Shown in pieces: positions 1 to 5,938 of a DNA stretch of 6,591 nt. The stretch comes from an uncultured Erysipelotrichaceae bacterium (GTDB taxonomy: Bacteria > Bacillota_I > Bacilli_A > Erysipelotrichales > Coprobacillaceae). Each line of letters begins with the position of its first letter. Position 1 is the stretch's first letter. The notes below the pieces were generated by a model. It was not told the DNA's origin. It searched no databases and was given only the letters and a program-made list of their open reading frames with translations. Location of the stretch: the NCBI GenBank assembly GCA_937917505.1, contig CALDMQ010000015.1, positions 1 to 6,591 of the forward strand. The letters run 5' to 3'. Made by a program: the position numbers and the translations under genes.

Positions 1-2
1 GT

Positions 3-8
3 GGTGAT
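3..8 (+). promoter_or_regulatory. Ribosome binding site deciding the aminopeptidase start
   Basis: GGTGAT matches the segment complementary to the 3' end of 16S rRNA (AUCACC) and lies 4 nt before ATG 13. That corresponds to ordinary spacing when aligned to a full AAGGAGGTGAT. It overlaps the alternative GTG starts at 1 and 4, which argues against them. Confidence 0.6.
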
Positions 9-12
9 AAAA

Positions 13-1767
13 ATGATAAAGGAATTTCAAGAATTATTAAAAGAAAAGAAAATTAATTATTATATTGTGCCTACAGATGATGATCATCAATCTGAAACAG
101 TAGGAGAGCATTATCAAGCAAGAGCCTATTTAAGCGGTTTTACTGGAAGTGCAGGGACTTTAATTGTTACACAAGATAGTGCTTATTTATGGACAGATGG
201 GCGTTATTTTATTCAGGCTGCTAAAGAACTTAAAGATGGTATTGAACTTATGAAGATGCGTCAAAAAGGTGTTCCAACTATTTTAGAATTTTTAAAAGAA
301 CATGTGCAAGATCATGATGTGATTGCCTTTGATGGTGAAACAATGACTTGTCAGTTTGTCTTAAGTTTAGAAAAAGAATTAGATGTTGAGTATGATATTC
401 AATGTGTAAACTTGATAAAGGATTTCTGGACAACACAACCTGCTCGTTCACATGAAAAAGCTTATATCTATGATGTGAAATACAATGGTGCATATCCACA
501 TGAGAAAATTGAAGTGATTCAAGAATATATGAGAGAAAATAATTGTCAATCACATATCATAGCATCTTTAGATGATATTGCTTGGACAATGAATTTAAGA
601 GGAAATGATATTCCATGTTCCCCAACAGCTTTAGCCTTTGCTTTAATTACACTTAATGAAAGTTATTTATATTTACAAGTTGGAACTTATGATCAAGAAC
701 TTGTAGATGCGTATAAAAAAGAAAATGTTGTGATTAAAGATTATGCAGATATTTATGAAGATGTGAAAAACTTAACTGGGCGTGTTTTGATTGATACAGC
801 TAACATGAATTATCAATTATTTAACAATATCTCATGTGATATTGTTGAGGGGATGAATCCTTCACAAGCTTTTAAAGCAATTAAAAACGAAGTAGAAATT
901 GAAAATATAAAAAATTCACACTTAAAAGATGGTGTGGCTATGACAAAATTTATGTATTGGTTAAAGACAAATTATGGTCATATACCAATGAATGAAGTGT
1001 CAGTTTCAGATAAAGTCTTAGCTTTTAGAGAAGAACAAGATCTTTTTAAAGGTCCAAGTTTTACAACAATCTGTGCATGGCAAGAAAATGCAGCTTTAAT
1101 GCACTATCATGCTACGAAAGATAATCATGCGACTATTGAGGGTGATGGATTGTTATTAATTGATAGTGGCGGACAATACTTAGACGGAACAACTGATATT
1201 ACAAGAACATATGCATTAGGTGAAGTGAGTGATATTCAAAAGAAACATTTTACAATGGTTTTACAAGGTATGTTAGCACTTCAAGAGGCATCGTTCTTAC
1301 ATGGATGTACAGGGCAAAACTTAGATATTCTTGCAAGACAACCGATGTGGGCAGAGGATATTGATTATCAATGTGGAACTGGTCATGGTATTGGACATTT
1401 CTTAAATGTGCATGAAGGTCCTCATGGTATTCGTCCAATTATTCGTGATATGAAAGAAGCGACTGTTTTTGAAGCAGGTATGATTGTGACAAATGAACCA
1501 GGTATTTATTTAGAAAATCAATATGGTATTCGTATTGAAAATGAATTGTTATGTGTAGAAGGTCAAGAAAATGAGTATGGACAATTTTTACACTTTGATG
1601 CTATCACTTATGTACCTATTGATTTAGATGCAGTAGATGTTGATATGTTAACTTATAAAGAAAAACAATGGTTAAATCATTATCATCGTCATGTTTATGA
1701 AAAAGTATCTCCATTCTTAAATGAAGAAGAAAAGACATGGTTAAAAGAATATACACGTGAAATTTAA
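13..1767 (+). CDS. Xaa-Pro aminopeptidase (aminopeptidase P, M24 family, three-domain type)
   Basis: Cytosolic metallopeptidase expected to release the N-terminal residue from peptides with proline in second position. From the ATG at 13 it is 584 aa, close to the usual size of the long XPNPEP1-like form: two creatinase-type N-terminal domains (about 1-300), the catalytic pita-bread domain (about 305-520) and the short M24 C-terminal extension. The dinuclear metal ligands are all present: D384 and D395 in DSGGQYLDGTTD, H458 in GTGHGIG, E495 in NEPGIY and E509 in RIENE. The catalytic histidines lie in MHYHAT (364-366) and NVHEGP (H467). The reading frame is open from a GTG at base 1. I prefer ATG 13 because GGTGAT at 3-8 pairs with the 16S 3' end at normal spacing, and MIKEFQELL is where the family normally begins. 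GTG 1 or 4 remains possible. A terminator starts at its stop codon, so it ends its transcription unit. Confidence 0.95.
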   Translation: MIKEFQELLKEKKINYYIVPTDDDHQSETVGEHYQARAYLSGFTGSAGTLIVTQDSAYLWTDGRYFIQAAKELKDGIELMKMRQKGVPTILEFLKEHVQDHDVIAFDGETMTCQFVLSLEKELDVEYDIQCVNLIKDFWTTQPARSHEKAYIYDVKYNGAYPHEKIEVIQEYMRENNCQSHIIASLDDIAWTMNLRGNDIPCSPTALAFALITLNESYLYLQVGTYDQELVDAYKKENVVIKDYADIYEDVKNLTGRVLIDTANMNYQLFNNISCDIVEGMNPSQAFKAIKNEVEIENIKNSHLKDGVAMTKFMYWLKTNYGHIPMNEVSVSDKVLAFREEQDLFKGPSFTTICAWQENAALMHYHATKDNHATIEGDGLLLIDSGGQYLDGTTDITRTYALGEVSDIQKKHFTMVLQGMLALQEASFLHGCTGQNLDILARQPMWAEDIDYQCGTGHGIGHFLNVHEGPHGIRPIIRDMKEATVFEAGMIVTNEPGIYLENQYGIRIENELLCVEGQENEYGQFLHFDAITYVPIDLDAVDVDMLTYKEKQWLNHYHRHVYEKVSPFLNEEEKTWLKEYTREI

Positions 1768-1788
1768 GCAGGTTATCCTGCTTTTTTT
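1766..1788 (+). terminator. Intrinsic terminator of the aminopeptidase gene
   Basis: The stem AAGCAGG (1766-1772) pairs with CCTGCTT (1777-1783) around a TTAT loop and is followed by an unbroken run of seven T (1782-1788). The first two stem bases belong to the TAA stop codon, so termination begins with no trailing spacer. The next gene's -10 element starts only 10-13 bases downstream. Confidence 0.88.
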
Positions 1789-1797
1789 GTAAAGATT

Positions 1798-1806
1798 TGT
1801 TATAAT
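1798..1806 (+). promoter_or_regulatory. Extended -10 promoter of the TrmH-like gene
   Basis: TGTTATAAT is a perfect extended -10 (TG, one base, TATAAT). The -35 position at 17-bp spacing (1778-1783) falls in the preceding terminator stem and reads CTGCTT, a poor match, so the promoter probably relies on the TG extension. Expected transcription start is near 1812-1814, on or just before the ribosome binding site, giving a leader of only about 12-14 nt. Confidence 0.65.
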
Positions 1807-1810
1807 GGGA

Positions 1811-1819
1811 AAAGGTGAT
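1811..1819 (+). promoter_or_regulatory. Ribosome binding site of the TrmH-like gene
   Basis: AAAGGTGAT lies 6 nt before ATG 1826. It excludes the in-frame upstream ATG at 1805, which sits inside the -10 element and would not be transcribed. Confidence 0.7.
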
Positions 1820-1825
1820 ATACAT

Positions 1826-2566
1826 ATGAAAATATATAAGAAAAATGATGAAATATCTTATACTTTAGGAGTGTTTCCAACAATTGAGTTATTAAAAACA
1901 AGACCACAAGATGTTTTAAGAGTTGTGGTTCATTCTTCAATAGAACAAAACAAAGGTTATCCTTTAATACAAGAGCTTTGTGAACAATCACATATTCATA
2001 TAGATGTGCATGATAAAACAATAGAAAAGCTTAGTCCTAAAAATAATTGTTTTGCGATTGGTGTTTTTAAGAAATATCAATGTGATTTACAAGAGAATAA
2101 TCATGTTGTATTAGTGAATCCTATGGATATGGGGAATATGGGAACAATGATGCGTACGATGCTAGGATTTGGGTATCGTCATTTGGTGATTATAAGACCA
2201 GCTGTGGATATTTTTGATCCTAAGGTAATCCGTGCGTCTATGGGTGCTATTTTCCACTTAAATGTACGTTATTATGATGATTTTGAATCTTATTATCAAG
2301 AGTATTCTCATCATGCTTTTTATCCGTTTATGTTAAAGGGTGCTAAAAATATTCATAGTGTTACTTCTGCAAAGCCATATTCGTTGGTATTTGGTAATGA
2401 AAGTAGCGGATTGTCTGATGAGTATTTGAATTATGGTCAAAGTGTTTTTATTCCTCATAGTGAGGATATTGATTCATTGAATTTATCTATGGCTTTAGGT
2501 ATTGCCTTGTTTCATTTTTCAAAAGAAGAATTTAATAAAAAAGAAGTATTAAGAGAAGATGTATGA
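1826..2566 (+). CDS. SpoU/TrmH-family RNA 2'-O-ribose methyltransferase
   Basis: Predicted SAM-dependent methyltransferase acting on ribose 2'-OH of rRNA or tRNA. From ATG 1826 it is 246 aa, typical of the two-part form with a small N-terminal RNA-binding domain (about 1-85) and a SPOUT catalytic domain. The three family motifs are visible: motif 1 NPMDMGNMG (from residue 98) with the conserved Asn, motif 2 FGNESSGLS (189-197), and motif 3 IPHSEDIDSLNLS (209-221), which forms the trefoil-knot SAM pocket. The precise target nucleotide cannot be read from sequence; RlmB-like, TsnR-like and tRNA Gm18-type enzymes share these motifs. It has its own extended -10 promoter. Its last bases overlap a short ATG-initiated frame (2559-2624), and no convincing terminator follows, so transcription may run into the decayed region. 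Confidence 0.92.
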   Translation: MKIYKKNDEISYTLGVFPTIELLKTRPQDVLRVVVHSSIEQNKGYPLIQELCEQSHIHIDVHDKTIEKLSPKNNCFAIGVFKKYQCDLQENNHVVLVNPMDMGNMGTMMRTMLGFGYRHLVIIRPAVDIFDPKVIRASMGAIFHLNVRYYDDFESYYQEYSHHAFYPFMLKGAKNIHSVTSAKPYSLVFGNESSGLSDEYLNYGQSVFIPHSEDIDSLNLSMALGIALFHFSKEEFNKKEVLREDV

Positions 2567-2624
2567 TTTTGATAATGTGATTGATAAAATTATCACGAAT
2601 GACAAAATATACAGGAAAGCATAA
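2559..2624 (+). pseudogene. Possible N-terminal remnant of a MalY/PatB-like aminotransferase
   Basis: A 21-codon frame opens inside the last codons of the TrmH-like gene, preceded by AAGAGAAG, and ends at TAA 2622-2624. Its peptide begins MYDFDNVIDK, then has TN at positions 14-15. From memory this resembles the opening of MalY/PatB cystathionine beta-lyase-type PLP enzymes (MYDFD, VID+R/K, a conserved T-N, then K/W). No further match follows. If real it is a truncated scrap from an operon once continuing after trmH; it may also be a chance resemblance or a free short ORF. Confidence 0.25.
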
Positions 2625-2645
2625 ATATAAAAAAGAGGCTAAAAA

Positions 2646-3299
2646 ATGTCGGATAAAATTGATGATATGAAATACAAAATCATTGGTTAATCTGAAGATG
2701 GTATGATAAGACAATTATATTGAAATTTAGCTATTGGTTTAAACGAAGTTGACGGTTTAAAACCATCATGCTATTTTACAGATTCGGTTAAAGAAAATGT
2801 TAGAGGAAAATATACATATCAATAAGCCTGTAATCTTGTACGGGAACATTATAATTCTTTATCAAGAATTCATTTCAAATTATTCAAAGATATATTAGAT
2901 ACTGCAAGGCAATACAAAAATCAATATCTAGCAAAAGATGAACAAACTCTCAATGGTTTATCGGCTGTTTATGGAGATTATCATGATATTCAAGATGATT
3001 TAGAAGATATTATTGATGTAATGAAAAAACTTAATTTCAGAAAATTGGATAAGGAAGATAAAGTTCAAAAGATAGCACATTTGACTTTTCAACTTTGGCA
3101 AGTGCATCCTTTCAGTAAGGGGAATACAAAAACTATATCAGTATTTATTGGTAAGCATTTAAGAAAACTTGGGGATAATGATTGCTTGATTAAATTTTTT
3201 GAAAATTTGATGTATAACGAAAATAATATATGAGATATTCGAGATACAGTTGTGAAAGAAGCTTTTATATATAGAAAAGAAGTACTGTATTTGGTTTGA
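2646..3299 (+). pseudogene. Decayed Fic-domain (Fic/DOC family) protein gene
   Basis: Fic proteins usually transfer AMP or similar groups from nucleotides to target proteins, often as toxins or regulators. One frame, starting at ATG 2646 behind AAAGAGG (2632-2638, 7-nt spacing), keeps family landmarks in order: an N-terminal AIGLNEVDGLKPS block (about 2730-2768), IHFKLFKDI (about 2866-2892), a LNG..AVYGDY stretch (about 2952-2980), LWQVHPF (3093-3113), the Fic motif HPFSKGNTKT (3105-3134), and LIKFFENL (about 3186-3210). In-frame stops interrupt it at 2688, 2721, 2823, 3231 and 3297, with no frameshift needed between blocks. In the canonical HPFx[D/E]GNxR motif the acidic residue is Lys and the Arg is Lys, so catalysis is probably lost. 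Compared with my memory of the family, segments before IHFKLF and after KHLRKLG (the NALVRANY region) look deleted. The longest open piece, 3021-3233 (70 aa), lacks a ribosome binding site. Fic identity is secure; block boundaries are approximate. Confidence 0.82.
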
Positions 3300-3408
3300 G
3301 TGGATATGAGAACTTTAGGTATGGATAAAGATGAGTTAGAATATTTTATGTCGCTTGTCCTAGAAGGATTTTAAAAAAATGTTGGAACAATTGGAAAAAA
3401 GTTATTAA
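3300..3408 (+). pseudogene. Unassigned C-terminal-looking coding remnant
   Basis: After the TGA at 3297 the same frame reads on with protein-like content, VDMRTLGMDKDELEYF then SLVLEGF, to TAA 3372. Removing one base near 3371-3378 would join it to MLEQLEKSY ending at TAA 3406-3408, a natural-looking charged C-terminus. The charged, helical composition could be the tail of a small regulator or of the Fic protein itself. I do not recognise the family. It lacks a ribosome binding site of its own and lies directly upstream of the aldolase promoter. Confidence 0.3.
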
Positions 3409-3437
3409 GAATAAAAAAGAAAAAATATGAATAATTA

Positions 3438-3466
3438 TGGAAATATTTTGTATTTTAGTGTATGAT
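3438..3466 (+). promoter_or_regulatory. Promoter of the fructose-bisphosphate aldolase gene
   Basis: TGGAAA (3438-3443, four of six matches to TTGACA) and TATGAT (3461-3466, five of six to TATAAT) are separated by exactly 17 bases. The predicted start near 3473 leaves a leader of roughly 29 nt before ATG 3502, enough to hold the AAAAGGAG site. Upstream is decayed DNA, so the gene needs its own promoter. Confidence 0.6.
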
Positions 3467-3483
3467 AAGTATGTAAAAAAATG

Positions 3484-3491
3484 AAAAGGAG
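3484..3491 (+). promoter_or_regulatory. Ribosome binding site of the aldolase gene
   Basis: AAAAGGAG lies 10 nt before ATG 3502, slightly long spacing. It overlaps the frame that opens at ATG 3481, so that upstream in-frame ATG is unlikely to be the start; residues encoded between 3481 and 3501 (MKRRNEE) do not belong to the family. Confidence 0.65.
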
Positions 3492-3501
3492 AAATGAAGA
3501 A

Positions 3502-4368
3502 ATGGGATTAGTTTCAGCTAAAGAAATGCTTGATAAAGCAAAAGCAGGTCACTATGCTGTTGGTCAATTTAATATCAACAACTTAGAATGGACTAAATCA
3601 ATTTTATTAACTGCAGAAGAATTAAAAGCACCAGTTATTTTAGGGGTTTCTGAAGGAGCTGCAAAATATATGACTGGATTTAAAACAGTTTCTGCAATGG
3701 TAAGTGCAATGGTTGATTCTTTAGGAATCACTGTACCAGTTGCATTACACTTAGATCATGGTAGCTATGATGGAGCAAAAGCTGCATTAGAAGCTGGGTT
3801 CTCATCAATTATGTTTGATGGTTCTCACTATGGAATTGAAGAAAATATTGAAAAAACAAAAGAAATGGTAGAATTATGCCATGCTAAAGGTGTATCAGTT
3901 GAAGCAGAAGTTGGTTCAATTGGTGGAGAAGAAGATGGTGTCGTAGGAGCTGGTGAAGTTGCTGATCCTAAAGAATGTAAAATGATTGCTGATTTAGGTG
4001 TAGACTTCTTAGCTGCTGGTATTGGAAATATCCATGGTAAATATCCAGAAAACTGGGCAGGATTAGATTTCAATGCATTAGATGCTATCCAACAAGAAAC
4101 AGGAGCATTACCATTAGTATTACATGGTGGTACTGGAATTCCTGCTGAAATGATTAAAAAAGCAATTGAATTAGGAGTTTCAAAAATTAACGTTAATACT
4201 GAATGTCAATTATACTTCCAAGAAGCTACTCGTAAATATATTGAAGCTGGTAAAGATTTAGAAGGTAAAGGATTTGACCCACGTAAATTATTAGCTCCTG
4301 GTGCAGAAGCTATTAAAACTTGTGTTAAAGAAAAAATGGAATTATTCGGTTGTATCGGTAAAGCTTAA
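3502..4368 (+). CDS. fba: Class II fructose-1,6-bisphosphate aldolase (zinc-dependent)
   Basis: Cytosolic glycolytic/gluconeogenic enzyme that splits fructose 1,6-bisphosphate into dihydroxyacetone phosphate and glyceraldehyde 3-phosphate. The 288-aa product from ATG 3502 matches the short Firmicute (FbaA/GatY-like) class IIB length and begins with the familiar MGLVSAKEML. Catalytic D85 and zinc ligand H86 lie in LHLDHG, the acidic EAEVG segment is at 134-138, and further zinc ligands are H178 in GNIHGKYP and H208 in LHGGTG. GGTG (209-212) and INVNTE (230-235) form the phosphate-binding end of the barrel. Related tagatose-bisphosphate or ketose aldolases share these motifs, but the HGKYP context and standalone location favour the glycolytic enzyme. 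It is monocistronic, with its own promoter and a strong terminator. Its codon choice is visibly more uniform than that of its neighbours, as expected for high expression. Confidence 0.96.
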   Translation: MGLVSAKEMLDKAKAGHYAVGQFNINNLEWTKSILLTAEELKAPVILGVSEGAAKYMTGFKTVSAMVSAMVDSLGITVPVALHLDHGSYDGAKAALEAGFSSIMFDGSHYGIEENIEKTKEMVELCHAKGVSVEAEVGSIGGEEDGVVGAGEVADPKECKMIADLGVDFLAAGIGNIHGKYPENWAGLDFNALDAIQQETGALPLVLHGGTGIPAEMIKKAIELGVSKINVNTECQLYFQEATRKYIEAGKDLEGKGFDPRKLLAPGAEAIKTCVKEKMELFGCIGKA

Positions 4369-4376
4369 TGATGCTT

Positions 4377-4402
4377 AAGGGGTTCTGAAGAACTCCTTTT
4401 TT
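4377..4402 (+). terminator. Intrinsic terminator of the aldolase gene
   Basis: AAGGGGTTC (4377-4385) pairs with GAACTCCTT (4390-4398), with one G-T wobble, around a TGAA loop and leads into six T (4397-4402). It lies 8 nt after the stop codon and isolates fba from the following operon. Confidence 0.9.
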
Positions 4403-4418
4403 GTTGGAAAATATCTTT

Positions 4419-4434
4419 TATTGCCGAGGCAATA
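4419..4434 (+). repeat. Perfect 7-bp inverted repeat upstream of the hydrolase-aroD promoter
   Basis: TATTGCC and GGCAATA are perfect inverted copies separated by GA. The palindrome ends 13 bp before the -35 element at 4448 and lacks a following T-run, so it is not a terminator. A two-base centre is awkward for an RNA hairpin and more natural for a dimeric DNA-binding protein, so it is a candidate operator. No regulator is identified. Confidence 0.4.
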
Positions 4435-4447
4435 TTTGACAAAGTAT

Positions 4448-4476
4448 TTGAAGCTCTTAATAAGAATTGATATAAT
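4448..4476 (+). promoter_or_regulatory. Promoter of the hydrolase-aroD-HD operon
   Basis: TTGAAG (4448-4453) and TATAAT (4471-4476) are spaced by 17 bases, and TG at 4468-4469 makes the -10 an extended TGATATAAT. Predicted start is near 4482-4484, right at the AAAGGTGAG ribosome binding site. The spacer contains the short palindrome TCTTA-A-TAAGA (4455-4465), which could allow repression. Confidence 0.78.
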
Positions 4477-4483
4477 GAATGAT

Positions 4484-4492
4484 AAAGGTGAG
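4484..4492 (+). promoter_or_regulatory. Ribosome binding site of the alpha/beta hydrolase gene
   Basis: AAAGGTGAG lies 7 nt before ATG 4500. The other in-frame ATG at 4479 is only 2 nt after the -10 hexamer and lies before the predicted transcription start, so 4500 is the real initiation codon. Confidence 0.7.
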
Positions 4493-4499
4493 TGGAACT

Positions 4500-5186
4500 A
4501 TGGATATTTATTATGAAGTTGTAGGCGAAGGATTTCCAATTATATGTTTACATGGAAATGGGGAAGATCATCATATTTTTGATGATTTAAAAGAACGCTT
4601 ATCATTGACATATCAATTGATTTTAATTGATTCAAGATATCATGGGAAGTCAATATGTCAAGGTGAATTATCATATGAACAGATGGTTGAAGATGTGAAG
4701 AAGGTTGTAGATGAACTTCATATGACTGCTTATGATGTAATTGGATTTAGTGATGGTGCAATTGTTTCATTACTTTTAGGCATGCAAGATCAACGCTTGA
4801 AACATATTGTATCAATAGGAGCAAATACGAAACCTCAAATGATAAAACCGTTTTACCGATATACATTTCTTCTACAAAGAATTTTCTTATCTGTTTTTGC
4901 TTTGTATAATCCTCAAGCGAAAAAGCAATTGAAATTTTATCAACTCATGCTAAAAGAACCACATATTGAATATGATGATTTACAAAAAATCACAGCACCT
5001 ACATTAGTTTTAGCTGGTGAAATGGATATGATTCAAGAAAAAGATACACAAATGATTGGTGAATCTATTAAATACAGTGTTGTAAAAATAATAAAAGGTG
5101 GTAATCATTTCTTATTAAGAGATTATTTTCTAAAAACATTTAAAGAAATAGAACTTTTTTTAGCTATTTGTCATAAGGAGGGATAG
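4500..5186 (+). CDS. Alpha/beta-fold hydrolase
   Basis: Soluble hydrolase of the alpha/beta superfamily, substrate unknown. From ATG 4500 it is 228 aa and starts MDIYYEVVGEG, the usual first strand of the family. The oxyanion loop LHGNGED follows at about 17-23. The nucleophile elbow GFSDGA places the catalytic Ser at 84, the acid is D176 in AGEMDM, and the base is H203 in GGNHF, giving a complete Ser-Asp-His triad. The cap region (about 110-150) is short and includes an aromatic, basic stretch (PFYRYTFLLQRIF) that may line a hydrophobic substrate site. No signal peptide is seen. It is the first gene of an operon, ending 2 nt before aroD, whose ribosome binding site lies inside its last codons. 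Esterase, lipase-like or haloperoxidase-like activity cannot be told apart from sequence. Confidence 0.9.
   Translation: MDIYYEVVGEGFPIICLHGNGEDHHIFDDLKERLSLTYQLILIDSRYHGKSICQGELSYEQMVEDVKKVVDELHMTAYDVIGFSDGAIVSLLLGMQDQRLKHIVSIGANTKPQMIKPFYRYTFLLQRIFLSVFALYNPQAKKQLKFYQLMLKEPHIEYDDLQKITAPTLVLAGEMDMIQEKDTQMIGESIKYSVVKIIKGGNHFLLRDYFLKTFKEIELFLAICHKEG
5175..5181 (+). promoter_or_regulatory. Ribosome binding site of aroD
   Basis: AAGGAGG lies 7 nt before ATG 5189, inside the last codons of the hydrolase gene. It is the strongest Shine-Dalgarno match in the window, suggesting efficient and possibly coupled translation. Confidence 0.8.
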
Positions 5187-5188
5187 TC

Positions 5189-5938
5189 ATGGTATGCTCA
5201 GTAAGAAATATCACAATTGGTGAAGGGAAACCTAAAATTTGTATACCTATTGTAGAAAACAATCAAGAAGATATGATTCAAAGTGCTATATCATTGCCAA
5301 AAGATTTGTATGACTTGGTAGAAATCAGAATTGATTATTTTTTAAATCTTAAAGATGATGAAAAACGTTTAGAACTTCTTACTTCTTTAAGAGATGTTTT
5401 AGAATGCCCGATTCTTTTGACTTGCAGAACAAAACAAGAGGGTGGAGAGGTTGAGTTAACCGATGAAGAGTATATACATATATTAAAAACTGCTATAAAT
5501 AGTCAATGTATAGATCTAATTGATATTGAATTATCAAGAGGAAATCTAGTGCTTTATCAACTTATAGAATATGCTCACCAACATCATATTTTTGTTGTGG
5601 TATCAAAGCATGATTTTGAAAAAACACCTTCTCAATTAGAAATTCAAGAAACTTTAGAAAAAATGGAAATTATGGGTGGAGATATTTTAAAAGTAGCTTA
5701 TATGCCATATAATAAACAAGATGTCTTAACACTTATGAATATAACAATGTCATTATCGTCTAAACTTCATAAACCACTTGTGACTATATCTATGGGAGAA
5801 TTAGGGAAGATTACAAGAGTTTGTGGAGAATTAATAGGTTCTTCTATAACATTTGCTAGTGCTAAAAAAGTGTCTGCACCAGGACAAATGAGTGCTTCAC
5901 GTATACATATGTTATTGGAGGCGATACACCATGATTGA
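5189..5938 (+). CDS. aroD: 3-dehydroquinate dehydratase, type I
   Basis: Third enzyme of the shikimate pathway, converting 3-dehydroquinate to 3-dehydroshikimate through a Schiff-base lysine. The 249-aa length is normal for the class I TIM-barrel enzyme. Visible active-site elements are E45 and R47 in VEIRID, R80 in CRTKQEGG, catalytic H141 in SKHDF, the Schiff-base K168 in ILKVAYMP, R210 at the end of SMGELGKITR, and Q233 in APGQMS. ATG 5189 follows a strong AAGGAGG. The gene lies 2 nt after the hydrolase and overlaps the HD gene by 8 nt, so the three are probably co-transcribed and translationally coupled. No other shikimate gene is in the window. Unlike the common aro clusters, it travels with two hydrolases. 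A role in quinate breakdown is possible but less likely without quinate genes. Confidence 0.95.
   Translation: MVCSVRNITIGEGKPKICIPIVENNQEDMIQSAISLPKDLYDLVEIRIDYFLNLKDDEKRLELLTSLRDVLECPILLTCRTKQEGGEVELTDEEYIHILKTAINSQCIDLIDIELSRGNLVLYQLIEYAHQHHIFVVVSKHDFEKTPSQLEIQETLEKMEIMGGDILKVAYMPYNKQDVLTLMNITMSLSSKLHKPLVTISMGELGKITRVCGELIGSSITFASAKKVSAPGQMSASRIHMLLEAIHHD
5917..5921 (+). promoter_or_regulatory. Ribosome binding site of the HD-domain gene
   Basis: GGAGG lies 9 nt before ATG 5931, inside the aroD coding sequence. Start and stop overlap in ATGATTGA, favouring translational coupling. Confidence 0.7.

Noticed and set aside
1..12. GTG start at base 1 for the aminopeptidase
   Set aside because: It lies at the window edge where upstream signals are unseen, and the GGTGAT at 3-8 fits ATG 13 better. 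It is kept as a minor alternative.
2582..2595. Palindrome TGATAA-AA-TTATCA as terminator or operator after the TrmH-like gene
   Set aside because: It is made only of weak pairs with no T-run, lies in AT-rich decayed sequence, and is not next to a recognisable promoter.
2532..2714. 60-codon minus-strand ORF across the end of the TrmH-like gene and the decayed region
   Set aside because: It is hydrophobic because AT-rich DNA read on this strand gives Phe/Leu/Ile. It has no convincing ribosome binding site and overlaps real plus-strand coding.
2646..3299. Possible alternative genetic code or stop-codon readthrough restoring the Fic frame
   Set aside because: Both TAA and TGA occur as internal stops, while TGA and TAA end intact genes in the same window (TrmH-like, aroD, aminopeptidase, fba). 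The Fic motif is also mutated and segments seem missing, so pseudogenization is simpler.
3828..4073. 81-codon minus-strand ORF inside the aldolase gene
   Set aside because: It is a shadow of the fba reading frame with low-complexity Ser/Pro composition and no start signals.
4436..4441. Perfect TTGACA as -35 element of the hydrolase operon
   Set aside because: It is 29 bases from TATAAT 4471-4476, too far, and no acceptable -10 lies 16-18 bases downstream. TTGAAG at 4448 has the correct 17-base spacing.
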